This document shows positions 34,621-47,901 of a stretch of DNA of 64,000 nucleotides, in pieces. The notes beneath the pieces are model-generated. The model saw nothing but the letters and a program-made list of their open reading frames with translations, was not told the DNA's origin and searched no databases. The translations under genes and the position numbers were made by a program. Numbering within the stretch: position 1 is the stretch's first letter; each line of letters starts with the position of its first letter. Source of the stretch: Podocnemis expansa (Eukaryota; Chordata; Testudines; Podocnemididae). The stretch spans positions 4,026,106 through 4,090,105 of the forward strand of contig ML682038.1 in assembly GCA_007922195.1 (NCBI GenBank), given 5' to 3'.

Positions 34621-35364
34621 TCTATATGTACAAAAACAATGAGAGTTCTGTAGCACTTTATAAACTAACAGATTTCCAGATTCCCTCTTGAAATGTTTAC
34701 CATGCAAGGCACTGAATTTAGCTGTATGAAATGGAAATCTATAAACCTCATGAAGAAACTTACACCGATACAGACAGATGTTGTCTTCCTCTCCAAATGC
34801 AAACAAATGGACACCATACGAAATGGACTGAAACTTAAAACTCCATTACAATCAACATACTACACAGACTATGGTGAGAGATTGTGTCATACCCTCTCAA
34901 AAAAACTACAGAACCATCTGATCAGCATCCTGTACAGTAAACAGGAGAAGATGAACAAAGACCTCTCAATGTGGGAGAGCATCATGGAAAGCCAAGCTTC
35001 CACGTGGCTGATCTTTACAAAAAACAAGACAGGCCACCTACAGTGAACACTTTGCTTCTCTAGAGAGAGGGAAAGGAAATTAAACTATCTACACTCCTGC
35101 ATGCCACAAGGGACCACACCTGTGATACCCTTGACTCACCCAAGAATATTGTAAATCTATCCAGCTATACACTCAAACCAGCAGAAGAGGCTGTCTTGTC
35201 TCAGGGACTCTCTTTTTGCCCCACCACCCCCATGCACATGATACAGTTCTGTGGTGACCTAGGAGCCTACTTGCACTGTCTCTGACTAAATCTGTTCGTC
35301 TATAAGGTGTCACAGGACTCTCCTTGTTTTTTGCTATACATAGACTAACATGGCTACCTAGGGA
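34621..35364 (+). pseudogene. PLE with N-terminal coding remnant between inverted tails
   Basis: 34621-34676 (gtacaaaaacaatgagagtt, ctgtagcactttataaacta) is the reverse of the tail at 35281-35364 (ctgttcgtctataaggtgtc, acaggactctccttgtttttt). Between them a 117-codon open stretch includes LTPIQTDVVFLSKCKQM, GLKLKTPLQSTYYTDYGERL and LSKKLQNHLISILYSKQEKM. That fits the region N-terminal to RT in Penelope/Neptune-type elements. RT and nuclease are deleted. Confidence 0.65.
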
Positions 35365-37469
35365 AAGAATGTAAAGTATTTAGGTTTTCGATTCCTTATA
35401 GACACGAATCCATATTGTGTGTAGATTTTCCTTGTAATATTATATCATATTGTTTCCCAGAGTCTTTGAATGATATTGGCTGGGCTATCCTCAGCAGAGC
35501 TTTGATAGACCAGGTCCTTCTCTACAAATCTATTCACACACAAATTTTATATTTACTTTATTTCAGAATTGTGAAAGAAATTAATAAATATATATGAAAT
35601 GTGTGACTTAACAAAAACAAGTAAGTCAGAGTTAAGGCTGACACTGCATCCTATAAAACTCTCATCCCTGAGTATGACTGCACATATGTTGCTCTTAATA
35701 TTACATGTGTAACCCTCTCCTCTTCTATCTCAGGACTGCTTCCTAAATAAATTCAGCTTTAGAGAGTGCCAGATTAACATTTAACTTAGTCAAGGGAAGG
35801 ACCAGGCTGGGAAATGTGGCTCACCTCATATTCTGAAGTTGTAAAACTTCAGCTGAGAATAGTCTTCAGCAAAAACAAATTCCTGCTAAGAGCCACCTTC
35901 TAAGAAAGTGCTTGCCTAGCCTCAAAATGGAAGTGGCTTGCAAAATAGCCTGTCCCCTCATTCTTTGGTCTAGCACCTAGATCCAGTTTCTGACAAACCA
36001 GCTCGGGTTCACTTATATATATATTTTTGGTTCCACATCTTTCTTTTTCACAAAGCATGCTCTTAACACACTTTTTGAGTTATTTCGGCAAGCCTTTTTG
36101 TCTGGACTAATTCAGCCTTTCTGTCTCATTTTTGCATCTTTTCCCATTAACATTTGTTGTTCTAGATTACTGTGCCATGAACATACACTTACTTTTCACA
36201 CTTGAGCTCACAGCAAGGTAAATTGGTAGGCCTAATTATTAGAACACTACCAAGGCCACAGGTCTTTGACCATAAGAACCAGAATCCTGGAGTGAACCTT
36301 GAAGTTAACTAGGTCCAATGTAGAGTTAAATGTATTAGTAATCATGGCGTGTTTTTGCTGATTTGCACTATTTGGCAAATAGGACATTACATTCTGCCAG
36401 TGGGTATCCTTCAGAGTTGGCCCAGCTAACATGCACTATTGTCTTTGAGGATGCTGTTCCCAAAGTATGTTTTTGCAAAGGGTACTAGAAAGGTCAGGAG
36501 GTGCAGAGGAAGGAAATGAAAATGTGAGAAAACCTCTAAGAAAACAGTGCTTGTGGTAGCTAGGCCGCACCTGTGGCAACAAGAGCAACTGAGCGCTCTC
36601 ACGGCATCAGTGGCTGTGCGCCTTCTCTGGCCAGCACCAGCTCACAGGCTTCAGGTGGAGGATGGAAGAGCCACCATGGTCAGACTGGGGAGTGGGAGGG
36701 AATGAATCCCACCCTAATCCAACCTTTCCAAGGGGAATCCCACCCTTCAAGCACATCAGGTGGCAGGCCAAATAAAATGTTCCAACCAATTTGCCACACT
36801 GGCCATCAAGTCTACATAATGTCCTGCTAAGATCTGATACACTTAGTACAACCTAGCCAAAACATATAGTGAGAGAAAGATAGAATAGAATAACAGGCTT
36901 AACTCTGAATATACTGTGTATATTAAGTCAAATAGTTCCATTATTTTAATGGTTTTGTGTATTAACTTCTAATTTAAATAAATCTCATAGAATAAGCCTC
37001 CCTGTCATTTAGCAGATACAGTATACATGACATTTGAAAATTTTGTGCATGATATTAATCAGACTAAAGTTCCCAAGGAACAACAAAATGAAACCCTGGT
37101 TCATAATTTGCTTATATTAGCTCACTTGAAAAATTTATACAAATATTTATTTTCTAAGAAGAACTAAGTTTTAATTCTAACTCATAGGATAGCATACTAA
37201 TCACACAGCTCTGAAGTTACACGAGCGTCCTTTTCTCTATACATTTGTTTCTTCACAGGACTCCCTGTAGCAAGCATTTCTAAGATGTTAGGGTTGCTTA
37301 ATAATGCTAAAAGAATACTTATGAATGGCTTTTTTTCTTGCACTGAGCTGAACTTCAAAAGCATTCAGAATAATGAGTTATATGCTTAAGACAGAGCAAT
37401 CCTACCCAGCCAAGCATAAATGTATTATTGCACAATGAGATGTGAAAATAAGACACTTTAATCTAAACC

Positions 37470-37482
37470 GGGGGGGGGGGGG
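37470..37482. repeat. 13-base G homopolymer
   Basis: Uninterrupted run of G in AT-rich intron; assembly length uncertain. Confidence 0.9.
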
Positions 37483-38865
37483 ATCTAATATTTGCCAAGC
37501 TTAATTTACTCTGTTAAATAATATGATATACAAGGTGCTGATGTAACTTGGTGATATCTGCAGTATAAATACCTATATGGAGTTAAATTTAAAACAGAAA
37601 GAAATTAGGACACATAGAAGTGCCATATATATTGATCAAAGAAAAGCCATTCCGTGCAGAACATTTCAGCTTAAAAAATGTATAATATTTAGGTCTTCAA
37701 AGCTACTTTGTGAATAAAAACTTTGGTAAATCCTGTGCTAACAGTATTCATCTTCCATCATCTTGCCTTGTTCTGGGATGCCTGCTCATCTCTCATAAAT
37801 TAAGTTGAGTTGGGCTCTGTCAATATGTTTGACACCTTCAGGGCACACCTAGATCTATGACTCAGTAGTTGCCTCTCTTTCCTTGAATTACCACTGAGCC
37901 AATATGATAGTTTTACTGTCAGGGACACTGTGTTTCTGGAGGCACAGTGCTGTATTTCAGATGAGATATAAAATTGAGGTCCTTGCTACTTATGCCCATT
38001 TTTCATAAAAGCTTAAGTATTAATCTCAGTATCCTACTCAAATATAAATTCAGGAACATCCATTTTCCCTACCCTTCAGCGGCACACTTTTTTTGCCCTA
38101 AACTGTATAGTGGCAATGTGGATTGTTAAACAATTGTCATGTTTTACTTCAAAAAATGGCTGCAATTCCCTGGGAGATGAAATGTAATTTCTGCATCAGT
38201 ATATGTATATATGCAAAATGCTTGAAAACCCTTTGAATGGAAGCAGCTATATAAATGTGTGATTATTATTGCATTCATTTGTACATATTAATAACGTAGG
38301 CACAAGACAGAGTTGATACTAATATTGAGAAATATATACATAACTAAACAGGATTTCAAAAGAGAAAAAGAAAAAGAAACAAATTTAAACAAGCAAGTCT
38401 CTGTCATGAAGTATTTCACACAGAGCCAATAGCTGATTACAAAGGTTGCCCGATGCTTCCCATTTTAAGACCCAGTTTTCAGTTGCTTATAACTTTCCAG
38501 TCATTACCTATGTGGACTGAAATTGTTCATGCTCAGTGTCTGCCTCAGGCTCAGTTTGTCTGGGAAATTTCAATCAAACACATTGTAGCCATTTCTGGGA
38601 CTGAAGATGGGAGAAAATTCATTGTTTTGCTCACATGAAAAAACTCTTGCTGCCTTTTCTGCTGCCCCCAAACTTTGGACGAAGGACCCTGAAATTGGGC
38701 AGTAATGTGACTTTTGCCATGCCTGTAATAATTTGTCCAATTTGGCCAATTTGTAAGTTTTTGAAAAAATCATACTGGCAACCGGAATGAATTCTGTTAC
38801 TTTGTAACTTTTGATTAATTGCCTTTCTGACCTTAATATTGTTTTTTCAAGATAGGGTTGTTTTG

Positions 38866-39034
38866 TGTGTGTGCAAAACAAACGAGTCCTGTGGCACTCA
38901 AAGGCTAACAAAAAGCATCTGAGGAAGTGGGATTTTCTCCCACGAAAGCTCATGCAATAAATAAATTTGTTAATCTTTAAGTGCCACAGGACTTCTTGTT
39001 TGTTTTACTGAACTAGACTAACACGGCTGCCCCT
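38866..39034. mobile_element. PLE tail with inverted 5' fragment
   Basis: aacaaacgagtcctgtggca, ctcaaaggctaaca is a short inverted piece. It abuts the full forward tail catctgaggaagtgggattt, cacgaaagctcatgc, tttgttaatctttaagtgcc, acaggacttcttgtttgttt and actagactaacacggctgcc. Confidence 0.7.
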
Positions 39035-39171
39035 TTAGAACTTGTGTGTGTGTGTGTGTGTGTAATAATAGAATTTGAAAATGAAAAAAATATGATCCTT
39101 GTGGACATCTTTTAAAATGTGCATTCTCTCTCTCTTTCAGTCTTATATTTCAGTTTCCAGCAGTGCAGCTG

Positions 39172-39370
39172 CAATAGTCTAGTTTGGCAAAACACATAAG
39201 GAGACATGGGGCACTTTTAAAGGCTAAGCGATTTATTTATCACATGAGCTTTCGTGAGAGAGATCCCATTTCATGCGTTTGATGAAGTGGGATTGCTGGA
39301 TCAGAGCCCCAGGTTCCTATCAGCTTTATGTCTTTATTCGTTTGCGCAAGTACCCATATCTTAGTATGTG
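39172..39370 (-). mobile_element. PLE 3' end, internally shortened
   Basis: agtctagtttggcaaaacac, gggcacttttaaaggctaag and cacatgagctttcgtgagag are the reverse tail. tatgtctttattcgtttgcg (39330-39350) matches the nuclease-proximal sequence tttattcttttgcgcagag at 30570, so the segment between is deleted. Confidence 0.6.
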
Positions 39371-41024
39371 AGTACTGAACCAAACCTTACTCAGTCCTGA
39401 CTAGGTAAGATCCCCTTAGAGATTTTCCTTCCTCTATGCAAAATTCCCACTGACTGTTATGGAATAAGATCAGGTCAAGGAGGATTTGTCCTGGCATGAC
39501 ATATAAAGTAGCTGCTCCATTAGTGCTAGGTATAAGATGATATTTTTCATGTCACCATATGCACGTGTCTAATATTTTTTTTAAATGGCATTCCCCTGCC
39601 TATTTTAAAATCTGCATTTATGATCAACTCTGATTCAAACAGAGTCAAATTCTGTCATATTGGTATTAGGGTTTTTTTTGGTTGGTTGGGTTTTTTTTGT
39701 TTTTTTTTTTGGCTTAAGACTGTGCACCTAAGATACTTGTCATAACTTGGTTCCTGCATACATATAAATGAGTTATTGACTTTGATAGAGCATCTATAGT
39801 GAGTTAATGTGAAGTTTCTATGTGATAAAAATGACAGCAACATCCCATTTAAGTAAATGACAATGATAAAAAGTCAAAACTTACTGCCAATAAACCATAG
39901 TAATTTTAACAACTTTATTGCTGTTTAAGTAAAAGGTTAAAAAGAGGCCTCGGGTAGCACAATGATTTTCTTTGTAATATAAAGTTGATTGACCAGATGT
40001 ATTCTCTTTGGCAGTAATTCTCTGCCATCTATGTAATAGCTGTCCTCAAACAACCTGGGTACTGTACACTATAATAAATTAAATTTAACTAATTACCCTG
40101 TTCCATGTATAGAAACCACTGAGGTACAAGCATTTATGGAAAAGATCAATGCCCTTCACATGAATCTTTTCATTATAGACCTCGGAGAGGAAGAAGAAGA
40201 AGGAAACATAATGAAAATTGTACAACAAATTCAAACTGACAGTACCCTTGGAACAGAAATGGGATCTGGCCTATTGGAGATGAGGGTATTGGCTTGTAGA
40301 CAGTAAACTGAAGTAAAACAATAACATATTAGTCTGAGTTGATCTGGCAAATTAAACTCTCAAAGCTGCTAAGTGCAATTCTCCATTGTACAGTTGTAAA
40401 TGTAAAGTGGCAGCATCACTGCAGCATTTCAATACAGGGTTTAGTTGGGTGTAGCACCAGGATTGCTTTTTGTGCAATTAGCTCTTCATACATAAATGGC
40501 TTAGAACTAGAAGATTTGGATAGCTAATTGTACAAAGTTTCACAAGCCCATATAGGGAAATTGTGCTTTCCCGTTGTAAATAGCAGCTGGATACTAATAG
40601 AAGTGTTTAGGATGTACAGATTGATTTCCCAGTCATGCAATGTGCACTGTGTAAGCAGATCACTGTACTAACATTGAGTGCAATGAACCACAGAGATGAT
40701 CTTTGCAACCTTAGTAGTCCTTCTTTTTGGGGCTCCATGTAGGGTCATGGTCTAATTTTCTTACTACCTTTAAATTCACAGGGCTAAACTGTACTGTGGT
40801 GCATGTGGGTTCAGTGCACTGATATCAGGGACATTATACTCATTCATGCCTGTGATGAATTTGTTCTGCAGTCTGCAAATATGAGGATAACAAGAATTAA
40901 ACAGGCCTGTCATGCTCATTTCAAAAGATACCATAACTTTTTGTTAAAATACTTTTTATAGCAAGAAAATCCATGAGAGACTAAGCTCAACTTTAATTTT
41001 ACCTGCCTGACATCCATATATCAG

Positions 41025-41160
41025 AGAAACAAGATAGGTGAGTGAAGCATCTTTTATTGGACTGGACCTCGGAACAACAGCCCTGTGACATTCATAAGCT
41101 TCTCTCTTTCACCAACAGAAGTTGGTCCAGTAAAAGATACTCACTTATCTTATTTCTTTA
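41025..41160. mobile_element. Second PLE-like tail family, inverted pair
   Basis: aagataggtgagtgaagcatcttttattggact (41030-41062) pairs with ggtccagtaaaagatactcacttatctta (about 41122-41151). Between them, ataagcttctctctttcacc resembles the gacaagctttcgagc tails common in turtle genomes. Confidence 0.45.
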
Positions 41161-41666
41161 ATAGCCTGGGAACAGGCTACAGCAACACTTCAAATCCACA
41201 CATCAGACTAATGGATATTCTTGTTAGTGTGAGGCTTTTTTGGACTTGTTTCCTCTTAACATTTAGCAGATTATAACATACCTAAACTACCTATACCATT
41301 CTGGGATGTCCTGCAACAGAGCAAAATAATGGTATACACATGAGTCACAAATGCATAAAAACCAGTCATCAAGTCAGCACTTTGGAATTATTTGGTATCA
41401 GTAGGTTAGTCTACCACCATAAAAAATAAATCTAACTTTTATTGGTATGTATTTAAAGCAGGAGAGAATATTGGATTTGTAATTTCTTCTGGTTCTTAGG
41501 GGACTTGAACCAGGAGAACTGTGTTTCTGGACTCTCCTTTTTTGTTGGTTTCTGGAAGAACTATTTATTGATATTTAAAAAAAAAATTGATCTGCTCAGT
41601 ATAAAGCCTTTCCATCTTCACATTTTATTTTTCTTTCTTTTTGCTTTCATCTGGCTTTTTGTCTAG

Positions 41667-41798
<132 letters not shown>

Positions 41799-42002
41799 TA
41801 GATAGCGGCAATGCTAGCATCTTCTAAATTACGAGTTCCAGGAGAAAAATTGGTGTGCACTTTTAACATGTAATCAGAGCTTTAGAGGTGGTGGTTTTTT
41901 CTAGGTGGGACTCCAGTATACCAGCTTGTTTGTAGTAATAAATACTCATAGATTTGGAAACAAGTAAATGTAATTAAACTGAACAGCCGTGTCTCTCTAA
42001 AG

Positions 42003-42680
42003 CAGTGGCTCTCAACCTTGGCAGACTGCTGTATCCCTTCAGAGTCTGATTTGTCTTGTGTATCCCCAAGTTTGACTTAATTTAAAAAATATTTGCTTAT
42101 AAAATCAGACATAAAAATACAAGTGTCTCAGTATGGTATTACTGAAAAATGATTACTTTCTCATTTTTACCATTTAATTATGAAATAAATCAATTAGAAT
42201 ATAAATTTTGTACTTACATTTCAGCCTAGAGCAGTGGTCATCAAACATTTTTCTTTGGGACCCAGCCCTGGGCCCATCTGCCATGTGGCAACTCCTCCAG
42301 TCTGGGGGGATGGACTACCCTGCCTCCTGGGAGCACTACTGGCCCACAGGGGAGTAAGGGGGGGGGGTTGGGGCCCCCCCCCCCCCCCCCCCCCCGAAGC
42401 AGCACTAGCTGGCAGGAAAGTGAGGGGCAGACGCACCCCTCCTGGGTACAGCGCAGGTGCTGTGACCCAGTCCCTTCGGGTCTGTGACCCAGTACTGGGT
42501 CACGACTCATACTTTGACAACCACTGGTCCAGAGGATTATAAACAAGCCATTGTTTGTGTGAAATCTTAGTATGTACTAACTTTGTTAGTGCTTTTTTGT
42601 AGCATGTTGTAAATGTAGGCAAATATCTAGTTGATGCACCATGGAAGACTTCTGATTGTATCCCTGGTTGACAACAACTG
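42003..42680. mobile_element. hAT-like MITE (outer)
   Basis: Termini cagtggctctcaacctt and ctggttgacaacaactg are inverted. The flanking octamers are ctctaaag and cttaaaag, a diverged 8-bp duplication (6/8). It is interrupted by 42232-42526. Confidence 0.68.
42232..42526. mobile_element. hAT-like MITE (nested)
   Basis: Termini cagtggtcatcaaac and ctttgacaaccactg are inverted. The flanking octamers gcctagag and gtccagag match at 6/8. The interior is GC-rich with a long C tract (about 42367-42395) and gggacccagccctgg / cccagtactgggtca arms. Confidence 0.75.
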
Positions 42681-43589
42681 CTTAAAAGTACAGCCTGATA
42701 AAATGGATTCAGTGGCAGTTTTAAGGTCCTTTTGTTTGTTAGACAAACGTACAGTATCTCTTTAGCAGATGCTTTGAATGAGTAAATGAAATGTGCCTGA
42801 ATGTTCTGGGGCTAGTTTGAAGCCTTTGACTAACAAGGCTAATGTGACAAGTTGTTGGATAAATTGATTTCACTGTAAAAATGCTAATTTAGTTAGGAAA
42901 AAAAAAACAAGAAAGTGTGACATTTTTGCAGCTTTGAGTCAAAATTTCCTTTACTTGGTACTCATTGCTTTAGTTTGCTAATTTCTTTTTCAAACTCCTG
43001 ACTAGAGCAGAAATATTTGCTGGAAACATCAATTTATATATTACATTCATACTACATAGCACTGATGTTTATATAGATTATAGTTAGCCATATCATATCC
43101 ATAATGACTTCTAAACAATGTCTTCTGATTTTCATAGTAGTTTAACAAATGCAACTGTATAATTTGTCATATTAATGTGAACATGACATAAAACAACTTT
43201 TTTTCCAGATATATCCCATTAACACAAAGGAAAAATATTTAGAATTAGTATGGCTATTAACATTCTCAGACTTGGCAATATGCAGTACATGAGTGTGAAT
43301 TCACAACACACTGTTAGTTTATAGAGCTTCAGCTGGCTAACGTGAGATCATTTCTGGTTGAGATCCTTTATTATTAATTAGGAAAAGTCATCATAGTGTT
43401 TGTCAAACAAATGTTCTAATGAAGTCCATTTTATAACAAAGAAAATCTTAATTTAATTATGCAGCAAGAAATGCACTGAAATTTGTTTCTGTTTATCCAG
43501 AGATGGCTTCTCTCTGTTTGACAAAACTTTAATATTAGAAGCTGTAGCTATTTTTCTCCCATTTGCAAATATGCTTTCCTTCTAACAGA

Positions 43590-43705
43590 GACTTTGTAGT
43601 TCAACTAGGAGTTGTGATGCAGGAATTACTGGGCCTGTGCTATCCAAGAGGCTGAACTAGATGGTGATACTGATGCTTTAAAATCCATGAATCTATGAGA
43701 TGGAT
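43590..43705 (+). mobile_element. CR1-like LINE 3' end
   Basis: gaggctgaactagatggtga, tactgatgctttaaaatcca and tgaatctatgaga follow CR1 tail structure. Confidence 0.6.
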
Positions 43706-44160
43706 ATAGGTGTCACCCATAATACCCCTCAATAATGGTACGCAGGTAATATTTACTACATGACATATATTTTAGTTACTGAAATGATTAGTTGTATGGG
43801 TTTTCCACTATATAGGGGCACTATGGTGTGTTTAGTATCCACTTTCTGCAATAAATGGGTCAGCTATTTTCATAGTTGTTCTTGAACAACCCAAATGAAA
43901 TGAAGTGTGAAATCTGTCCATTAAAAATCAATGCAATAATGATTTAGCTCAGGTCTGAAGCCAGAATTTGCCTGGAGTTTACTTATTACAGTATCAGAAG
44001 CCATCATTTTGATGGCTGTGTGGCTGTGATGAAAGCAGTGCATGTGATACTTAGCAAAGAGTGATACAGTCTCCCACAATATTCTTGCCAGCAAGTAAAG
44101 AAGAATGGGTTGAATGAATGGACTGTAAGGTGAACAGAAAACTGTCTGGATCATCAGGCT

Positions 44161-44650
44161 CAATGAGTAGTGATGAACAGCTGGATGACAGACAGTCAGT
44201 TTTGTCCAACCTCTTCATTCATGATCTGGATGATGGGATGATTTGCACCCTCAGCAAAAATTAGGGGATGAACTCAGCTAGAGAGAGTTAAAGTACCTTA
44301 TAGTCTTTAGACCATGATTTGTGGATTTTAATAACTCAGTTATAGGTTAGAATAGTGGTCTATAACCTTTTGCAGGTTGCAACACCCTTTAGTGGCATAT
44401 CACAACCCGACAGGACACACTAGCACCACCACCCCAAGGCCAAATCCAGTCATCTCTTTGGCAGTCCACAACACACTTACCACTGTGTGGTGACTGAGTA
44501 ATGTGTCCTGACACAGTGGCTGAGAACCTCTGGGCTAGAGGCTTATTACAGTGGGTGAGTGGGTGAGCGAGGCTGTGTGGCCTGCTGCATTGTGGAGGAG
44601 CTCAGACTAGCTGATCACAGTGGTCCCGTCTGACCTTAGTCTATGACTTG
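44161..44650 (+). mobile_element. CR1 LINE 3' region
   Basis: A short RT scrap (QFCPTSSFMI frame: LSNLFIHDLDDGM in the alternative frame) passes into CR1 3' UTR (gtctttagaccatgatttgt, taggttagaa, gaggcttattacagtgggtg, ctcagactagctgatcacag and tggtcccgtctgacctta). It is interrupted by a hAT MITE at 44353-44532. Confidence 0.8.
44353..44532. mobile_element. hAT-like MITE inside a CR1 3' UTR
   Basis: Termini tagtggtctataacctt and gtggctgagaacctctg are imperfectly inverted. The flanks ggttagaa (44345-44352) and ggctagag (44533-44540) match at 6/8. Removing it restores the normal CR1 order ataggttagaggcttattac. Confidence 0.75.
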
Positions 44651-45480
44651 TAGTTTTGCAGGAGGGTAGGGGTAGAATACAGTGTGACTTGGATGAATTG
44701 GAATATTGGGCCAAAGTAAATTTGATGAAGTTCAACTGGGGGAAGTGCAGACTTCTGCACTTAGGATGGAAGAATCCCATGCACTGCTCCAGACTGGGGA
44801 CCATCTGGGTAGGCAGCAGTTCTGCAGAAAAGGAACTGTGGTTACAGTGGACAAGAAACTGGATATGAGTCAGCAGTGTGCCCTTTTTGGCAAGAAGGTT
44901 AACAGCATATTGAGCTGCATTAGTAGAAGCACAGCCAGCAGATCAAGGGAACTGATTATTCCGCTCTGTTCAGCACTAGTGAGGCCACATCTAGAATATT
45001 TGTGTCCAAAATTTTGGGCCCCCACTACAGAAAGGATGTTAAAAAACTGGGGAGAGTTCCACAGAGGACAAGGAAAATGATTTCGGGGGCTGGAACACAT
45101 GACTTATGAGGAGAAGCTGGGGGAACTGGGCTTGTTTAGTCTGCAAAAGAAAAGAGTGAGGAGAGATTTGATAGCAGCCGTCAATTACCTGACGGAGGGT
45201 TGCAAAGGGGATGGAGCTAGGTTGTTCTCAGTGGTGGCTGATGACAGAATAAGAAGAAACAATCTTAAATTTCAGTGTAGGAGGTCTAGGTTGGATATTA
45301 GGAAAAACTTTTTGGTATGGAAGTGGTGAAACACTAGAATGAGTTCCCTAGGGAGGTGGTAGAACTTCCATCCTTTGAGGTTTCTAAGGCCTGGCTTAAC
45401 AAAGCTTTGGTTGGGATGACTGGTGTTGGTCCTGCTTTGTGTAATAGCTTGGAATAGGTGAGGTGCCTTCTAACCGTAAT
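44651..45480 (+). pseudogene. CR1 LINE RT C-terminal region and 3' end
   Basis: In several frames: [60 protein letters not shown], then DDRIRRNNLKFQCRRSRLDI. These are the C-terminal blocks of CR1 reverse transcriptase ([14 protein letters not shown]... type). Frameshifts occur between blocks. Confidence 0.85.
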
Positions 45481-47173
45481 CTTTCATCTTCCCTAATCTT
45501 CTACTACAAATCCCTTAAATAGAAATAACCAAGGAATTGCTGCATATTATACTCAAGCCCTTCAATGCCACCAATTTATTGTTTCACAAACATTTGTAAA
45601 AAGATTTCATTCCGTTAATATGTATAGTCAATAACCTCTCACTGCAGCTCATTCCAGATTTTTGTGGCCATTCTGAAAATACAGTTGTTTGGTTAGCTGT
45701 GTCCTGTTAGGGGGTTTGTTTTTACTGAGGATGCTTTTACTTATGAGAGCAGTTTATAATAATGGAAATATTTACTGCTTCCTACCCTTTCCACCTCTAC
45801 GTATAGTAGCAAACTTTCCCTTCAGCAATAACATTACTGAGCCATATGCTATCCAGACATGCAACTTCCATGGAGACCTTCTGTGCACTGCAGTTAAGCT
45901 GAAGATGACTATTCATGGTACTCATCATCTCTGTGCAGAATGCTTCAGTTTAGCACATTTTAATTATTTTATGTATTTTATATATCTTATATAAGTAGCT
46001 ATCTAAGATTGATATATTCTTCTTCCTATTCATGGATGTTTCTACTTAGTCCAATCATTTTCTTCATGGTTAATTTAGAGTAGTCTTTGTCTCTTTCAGG
46101 ATTTATTCTTAGGCTGACTTTCAAGGTTGAACTTTCTGTTACTATGTCTGTCATATATGTCATCTCTGAGGAAGCACTTGCATGGCAAGTAACTATTATT
46201 CTCTTGGAATCTGTTTCTCTGACTACCTTTATGACAGTGTAGTCACTGGTCCTTAATTTTTATTCCCACACTTAGGTAAAGAATAACTCTGTTTCTGTGG
46301 CCCTTTATATATAAACTCAACCTTCCATTGAAACCATTTTGCATAAATTAAATAGCCATAATTAATAAAAACACTTTTTCACACATCTATCTTTTATTGT
46401 ATTCTTTTATCTATTAAAATACGTAAACTTTCTGGTTTTACAGATAGTTCTGTGCCAGTGTAGAAAGATAGAGATAAAGCTATTGATTCATTCATGGGCT
46501 AGATTTTCAGCTGTTGTATATTGGTATAGCTATGCTGATTTCAATAGAACAACATTGTTCACACCAGTTGAGGATCTAGCCTTTATAATAAATAATTCTC
46601 TGCTCTGCAAGAGCTATCGACAATATAGAAATTAAATTCCGAAAGGAGAACTATTTAATACGTACTTCCAAAGCTGTACATATGGAGCTTTAGTATTATT
46701 TCCTTGCCCAAACAATGTGAATTGGAATATATGCTGATAATTTCCGATGAAACATGTACTATATCTGGAGCCCAGCTATTCCATCTGGTGCATGGCACAC
46801 ATTTTATAATGGTGTAATAATCTCCAAAAGGGAGCAAGTTTTACAAAAAAGATTCTATTTTGCAAAGAGAAGTGCTAATGAAGGCATGTTGTAGAACTAA
46901 TATCTTTTGTGCTTTGATTAAAAAAAAAATCTGTAGTCAGGGTGAAATCCTAAGACATCATCCAAGAAGAAGTGAATTAAAAAACAAACAAACAAACAAA
47001 TCTTTACATGTTATCAGTTAAAGAAGTAGAATCCTAACCTACTGAAATCAATAGGAAAACACCCATTAATGTCAGTCAGGCCAGGATTTCACCCAGGGAG
47101 CTCCTAGTAGCTTTAACTTACATCTTTGCTGTGCACATGGGGCCATGATGGACATTAGTGCCAATATGGGCAT

Positions 47174-47525
47174 ACAATCATAGAAACTGGAAGGGACCAT
47201 GAGAGATCATTGAATCTAATCCCCTACACACATGGCAGGACCAAAAAACCATGCTCGATAGGTGTTTGTCTAACCTGCTGTTAAATACTTCCAATAATGG
47301 AGATTCCAGAACCTGCCGAGGCAACTTATTCCAATGGTTAATCACTCTGACCATTAGAAATGTTTTTCTGTATTCCAACCTAAACCTCATTTGCTGTAAT
47401 TTAAGCCCATTGTTTTTTGTCCTATCACTGGCAGATAAGGAGAACAATTTTTCCCTGCCTGCTTGTGACAGCTTTTTAGGTACTTGAAAACTGTTATCAT
47501 TTCCCCTCTCAGTCTCCTCTTTTTG
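47174..47525 (-). mobile_element. CR1 LINE 3' end
   Basis: caatcatagaaactggaagg, gaccatgagagatcattgaa and the complement reading REKLFSLSASDRTKNNGLKL, FLMVRVINHWNKLPRQV and LLEVFNSRLDKHLS. Confidence 0.85.
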
Positions 47526-47714
47526 GAGGGATATATTGTTAATTAATGGAATATAACACTCATTTATAATGAAGATTGCATTTTGATATAGTGCAGATGA
47601 CATACATAGTGGATCAGGTATGTGTGAAGATGGATGCCATTTGGTGTTCAGATGCATGCATCTAGGCATGAAGCATGGTTGCTGTTACAGTTCAATACTG
47701 AATGGTAACACATC

Positions 47715-47898
47715 AAATATGTCTACACTAATTAGTTTGAATTAAGAAGCCTAAAAAGTTAGTTCAAACTAAAAAAAAAAGCACACTAGTTCAAACAAAA
47801 AAGTTAGATTGAATTAACAAAACACAGTTAGTTTGAACCATCTTTGAACTGCTTAGACTAAGGAAGTCTGATCAAAGCTTTTAGGTGTAGACATAGCC
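47715..47898. mobile_element. Short foldback MITE, TTAGTTCAAACTA type
   Basis: The left terminus (eroded) is aaatatgtctacactaat, the right gtgtagacatagcc. The interior has agttagttcaaactaa, ctagttcaaac and gttagtttgaacc, related to the elements at 323 and 54449. No clear target duplication. Confidence 0.65.
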
Positions 47899-47901
47899 AA
47901 T

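Noticed and set aside
35704..36070. Possible LTR starting tgtgtaaccctctcc
   Set aside because: Only the first 15 or so bases resemble 10528. No convincing far end or target duplication was found.
36560..36810. Possible hAT element with ggccgcacctgtggcaac and ttgccacactggcc ends
   Set aside because: The termini are inverted only loosely and no 8-bp duplication is visible.
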